A stretch of 36,365 bases of DNA. Origin: a bacterium. GTDB taxonomy: Bacteria > Cyanobacteriota > Vampirovibrionia > Obscuribacterales > Obscuribacteraceae. Where the stretch lies: assembly GCA_018062085.1 (NCBI GenBank), contig JAGOSY010000041.1, forward strand, positions 1-36,365. Direction: 5' to 3'. The position numbers and the translations under genes are program-made. Positions 33,777 to 36,365 of this stretch are shown here, one piece after another. The notes under the pieces were generated by a model. It did not search any database, had not been told where the DNA came from, and worked only from the letters and a program-made list of their open reading frames with translations. Each line of letters starts with the position of its first letter. The first letter of the stretch is position 1.

Positions 33777-35930
33777 TTATTGACTGACGACCACAGGGCC
33801 GCTAACCACGAGGTTCTGAGTGGTGCTGCCCCAAACGTCGGCAAAGACGTCGACAACACAGTTTTCAGTCGGGGTGAACGAGACTGTGTACTGAGTAAAG
33901 GCAGTGGCCGAAATGGCAGCTACGATGTCTGCACCAGGCGAACCGACGCCGGGGTAGCGGCCGCCAGGTACGCGCAGCTGAGCCGTCGGACCGGCCGCGC
34001 TCAACTTGGCCCAGTAGGTGATGTAAGTGGTCATGTTGGCAGGGCAAGCCACTTTGCCAACCGGGATGCTCAACGGACCGCCCGACAGAGCGTCGGTATC
34101 GGGAGTGAGCTTCCAGGCAATGCCGGAACCAGGCTGACCAACCACACCAGTGGTGGTAACAGTGCCGTAGTCGGTGTAAGTGGTGTTGTTAGCTGCGACA
34201 CCACCTTCTCTCTGCGAATTGACCGAGTTTCCGGCCGTGCGACCAGTGCCGGGGCTGCCCAGAGAGGTCAGAACAGCAGCAGGGGCACCGCCGGTGTACT
34301 GGGTCCAGTCAGAAACCACTGCATGGCCGCTGACGCTGCTCGGAACCATGATCTGAGGCACAGCAGAGCCGCCCACAGTAGCAGTATCCAGACCGTATAT
34401 TTCAACATCGGCGTTATTCAGAACGATTTCCCCGACGGTATTACCACGTGCGGTGAGGCCGTAGGAGACTTGGCCCTGGATGGCCTGGAAATTGATCCCG
34501 CCCAGGCTGTTGCCTTCAGCGGTGTTTGAGCGGAAGTTACAGGGCGACTGAATGTCAAAACCCAAGCCCGTGCTGCCTGAGCAATCGCAACCGGTGACGG
34601 TCGCAGGAGCAGCAGCAACGAACAGCGGAACCTTGATACCGGCAACAGCTGCACCCCAGATCTTTGTATTAGTAATGCTCCAGTTCAGGTTGTCGGTTTT
34701 GTAGTTGCCGGTGACCGGGATGTTCAGGATAGCTGTCGTGCCTGTGCAGTTGATGAAGTTCGAACCAGCAACATTCACGGCTCGCGTTGGCATGGTCGAG
34801 AACGAGCCAGTGCCAGCAAAGCCGCTATTGTTAATGTTGTAGCCGCGCGCCGTAGACACCAGACCAAGCGGGAAAGCCGCATGGCCGAACATCATCTTGT
34901 CGACAGTGATGTAGCCAGTTGCACCGGTGAGGTTAATACCAGATGCGGCCCAGTCACGGCGATCGATCAGGGTCAAACCATCCTGGGTGCTCATGTCAGT
35001 GGTGTTCCAGCCACCAGAAATGGTGATCGGATTGCCAGCCGAACCGTTGCCAGAGAATACCTGGTCGTAGACAGTGTTGCCAGTGCCAATCGATACAACC
35101 GTCGGCTGCAACATGTAGAAGGTGGTGGAGCCCGTGGCACCACGATAGCCCTTGGCCAAGGTCGCTGCTGTGGCCGCCTGAGCATCGACATAAACAGTCG
35201 TGCCCGAGACGCTCTGCACTGGATAGAAGACGGCGTTGTCCGGAGAAATCAGCGAGTTCAGGGTCAGGCAATCGGCCGCCGACGGAGCTTTGGCGGCAAA
35301 AATATTGTCAACCAGAACTGTCTTTGACGCCATTGAAATCAGCGCATGCAGCCGCACAGCGTTGATTGTCGCGCCAAGTGCAGCGCCGTTGTCAAATGTG
35401 ACAGCGGTCCACTGGTTGGCGTTGAGCGCCACATTAATAGTGAACGAATGCACCACCGTGTTGCCCGCTACATCACTACAGAGGTCAAGCCTGAGGGTGT
35501 TGGCTGCCAAAGCCGCTGTGCTCTGAATCCAGAACGACACCTGCTGGTAGCTTGACAGGTTGAGAGCGCCAGTGGCGAAGTGTGCCATCTTGCCGGTGGT
35601 GAAGCCAGCAGCGCAAACCAGCTTCGAGCTGTTGCTACCCTGCTTCGGTGTCGGTGCTGTGGTATTGGCGGTAGCAGTGACGTTGGCAGCTGCTGTCCAG
35701 GCGCCATCGCCGTAAAGAAGCTGGTTCATGGCAGCCGAGAGTGTGACCAGAGGCGAGCCTTTGGTCCAAGTGGCGGTACCGCTGCTGGTGCTGGGCTTGC
35801 CCATGACGCGAATGACATCACCAGCAACAGCAACTGCTGCAGCCGAGGAGAGAGTTTTCTTACGCAACGCGAACGTACTGCCATTGTTAGCGTCTGAGCC
35901 ATTGTTGAGGTCAACGAATTTGTTAGCCAT
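33777..35930 (-). CDS. Right-handed beta-helix, tailspike-like surface protein
   Basis: A 717-residue protein. It starts MANKFVDLNNGSDANNGSTFALRKKTLSSAAA, the opening typical of phage tailspike and pectate-lyase-like beta-helix proteins. A carbohydrate-binding-module-like segment follows at 100-215 (SKLVCAAGFTTGKMAHFATG, VSFWIQST). A parallel beta-helix with short N/G-rich rungs is at about 280-540, and a second jelly-roll-like segment at 590-717 (TYITYWAKLSAAG, YTVSFTPTENCVVDVFADV). There is no signal peptide. AAGG lies about eight bases before the ATG. It probably binds or cleaves surface polysaccharide as part of a tail or surface structure. It is not diagnostic of a complete phage. Confidence 0.75.
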   Translation of the reverse strand: MANKFVDLNNGSDANNGSTFALRKKTLSSAAAVAVAGDVIRVMGKPSTSSGTATWTKGSPLVTLSAAMNQLLYGDGAWTAAANVTATANTTAPTPKQGSNSSKLVCAAGFTTGKMAHFATGALNLSSYQQVSFWIQSTAALAANTLRLDLCSDVAGNTVVHSFTINVALNANQWTAVTFDNGAALGATINAVRLHALISMASKTVLVDNIFAAKAPSAADCLTLNSLISPDNAVFYPVQSVSGTTVYVDAQAATAATLAKGYRGATGSTTFYMLQPTVVSIGTGNTVYDQVFSGNGSAGNPITISGGWNTTDMSTQDGLTLIDRRDWAASGINLTGATGYITVDKMMFGHAAFPLGLVSTARGYNINNSGFAGTGSFSTMPTRAVNVAGSNFINCTGTTAILNIPVTGNYKTDNLNWSITNTKIWGAAVAGIKVPLFVAAAPATVTGCDCSGSTGLGFDIQSPCNFRSNTAEGNSLGGINFQAIQGQVSYGLTARGNTVGEIVLNNADVEIYGLDTATVGGSAVPQIMVPSSVSGHAVVSDWTQYTGGAPAAVLTSLGSPGTGRTAGNSVNSQREGGVAANNTTYTDYGTVTTTGVVGQPGSGIAWKLTPDTDALSGGPLSIPVGKVACPANMTTYITYWAKLSAAGPTAQLRVPGGRYPGVGSPGADIVAAISATAFTQYTVSFTPTENCVVDVFADVWGSTTQNLVVSGPVVVSQ

Positions 35931-36304
35931 TTGTATTACCTTTTGATTTGGTTTGATTCGGCAAATCGAAATGATTTGCCAGATGAATTAGCGCTTGCAA
36001 GGCTTCAATCCTTGTAAGTCGCGGGTATTTCGTATCTGTGAACGCAGATGATTCTGTTTCTATTCGCAACAAGATGCGCGCTATCCGCTAGGGGTGCGCA
36101 GATTCTGTTAACGGGGGACGAATCTAACTGCACTTAAAAGAAGATGCAAGCAGTTAGAAAAATGGTAGCGAGGAAATGGAAGATACTAGTCAGACTTGAG
36201 TTTTCAGGTTTAGCCGCGAAGTCAATAAGACATAACCGGTCGTTCTCAGACTCATGATTTCCGAGCCCTATCAGCCACTCCCTACTAGTTCTTGCCTTGA
36301 AGAA
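35931..36304. other. Non-coding leader upstream of the beta-helix gene
   Basis: About 370 bp without a supported gene. CTTGCAAGG and CCTTGTAAG (35994-36018 region) form a near-perfect stem-loop about 65 bp upstream of the beta-helix start, and the GC-rich stretch around 36075-36110 may fold. One octamer CGAGGAAA is at 36169. The promoter of the beta-helix gene is presumably here, but none could be assigned with confidence. Confidence 0.4.
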
Positions 36305-36365
36305 CTACTTCTTCTTCGGCACCGTAACTGGTGTCAGCGAAACCGGCTCGTCCACAAGCTGATTC
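36305..36365 (-). CDS. C-terminal end of a gene entering from the right edge
   Basis: On the minus strand a frame is open from the window edge to a TAG at 36305-36307 and encodes NQLVDEPVSLTPVTVPKKK. The composition and basic end look like a real C-terminus. A second minus frame also stays open here, to 36285, so the assignment is tentative. If correct, this gene precedes the beta-helix gene in the same direction. Confidence 0.4.
   Translation of the reverse strand, partial: NQLVDEPVSLTPVTVPKKK

Noticed and set aside
33774..34529. 251-codon plus-strand frame opposite the beta-helix gene
   Set aside because: It mirrors the repetitive codons of the opposite strand, has no ribosome site, and its product has no recognisable order.

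Overview
This 36.4 kb bacterial window reads as accessory DNA: a plasmid-like replication block, a defence and toxin-antitoxin block with several site-specific recombinases, and a block of very large RHS and beta-helix surface or tail-like proteins. No rRNA, tRNA or CRISPR array was seen. The host cannot be fixed from the sequence. Moderate GC and a secreted WG-repeat/TPR protein would fit a non-photosynthetic relative of cyanobacteria (Obscuribacterales/Melainabacteria), but that is a weak guess from memory. By eye, the right-hand 10 kb is GC-richer than the middle of the window.

0-7.2 kb, replicon-like. A partial unknown gene and a small membrane protein precede an archaeo-eukaryotic-type primase (minus strand, to 2979). 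Upstream lies a paralogue of the primase (3140-4477) in which all four recognisable catalytic positions are replaced. Its N-terminal homology runs past the first ATG to an ATT codon. A roughly 1 kb non-coding region follows, with an unusual cluster of the 8-mer TTTCC(G/T)CG (17 copies between 3270 and 5789), an A-rich stretch, a 13-bp inverted repeat and a -10 box. It leads into an HTH/coiled-coil protein, which converges on a tyrosine recombinase.

7.4-20.9 kb, defence-like. In order: an unknown gene, a TIKI/ChaN/EreA-superfamily protein, a HEPN-like protein, a probable gene remnant, and then an operon. The operon holds a second HTH/coiled-coil paralogue, a 49-residue microprotein with the same Trp-rich C-terminal tail, a 1090-residue nuclease-plus-repeat protein and an Mrr-like nuclease. 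After it come a convergent Schlafen/AlbA protein, a RES/Xre toxin-antitoxin pair with a clear promoter and operator, a 26-codon ORF, a three-helix membrane protein, a small coiled-coil protein and a serine recombinase. The first two operon genes overlap by ATGA, the next pair by TGATG, and the last two are 5 bp apart, so the four are probably co-translated.

21.4-26.7 kb. A secreted 1128-residue WG-repeat protein is followed by a second serine recombinase flanked on both sides by TGTCA-N-TTAA motifs. Three clear downstream copies and a weak fourth lie at exact 21-bp intervals.

26.8-36.4 kb, minus strand. In transcription order: the tail end of a gene entering from the right edge, a 717-residue beta-helix/tailspike-like protein, an 88-residue protein carrying a single RHS (YD) repeat, a 2162-residue RHS protein with a transglutaminase-like N-terminus and 48-bp tandem repeats near its C-terminus, and a 170-residue exported protein.
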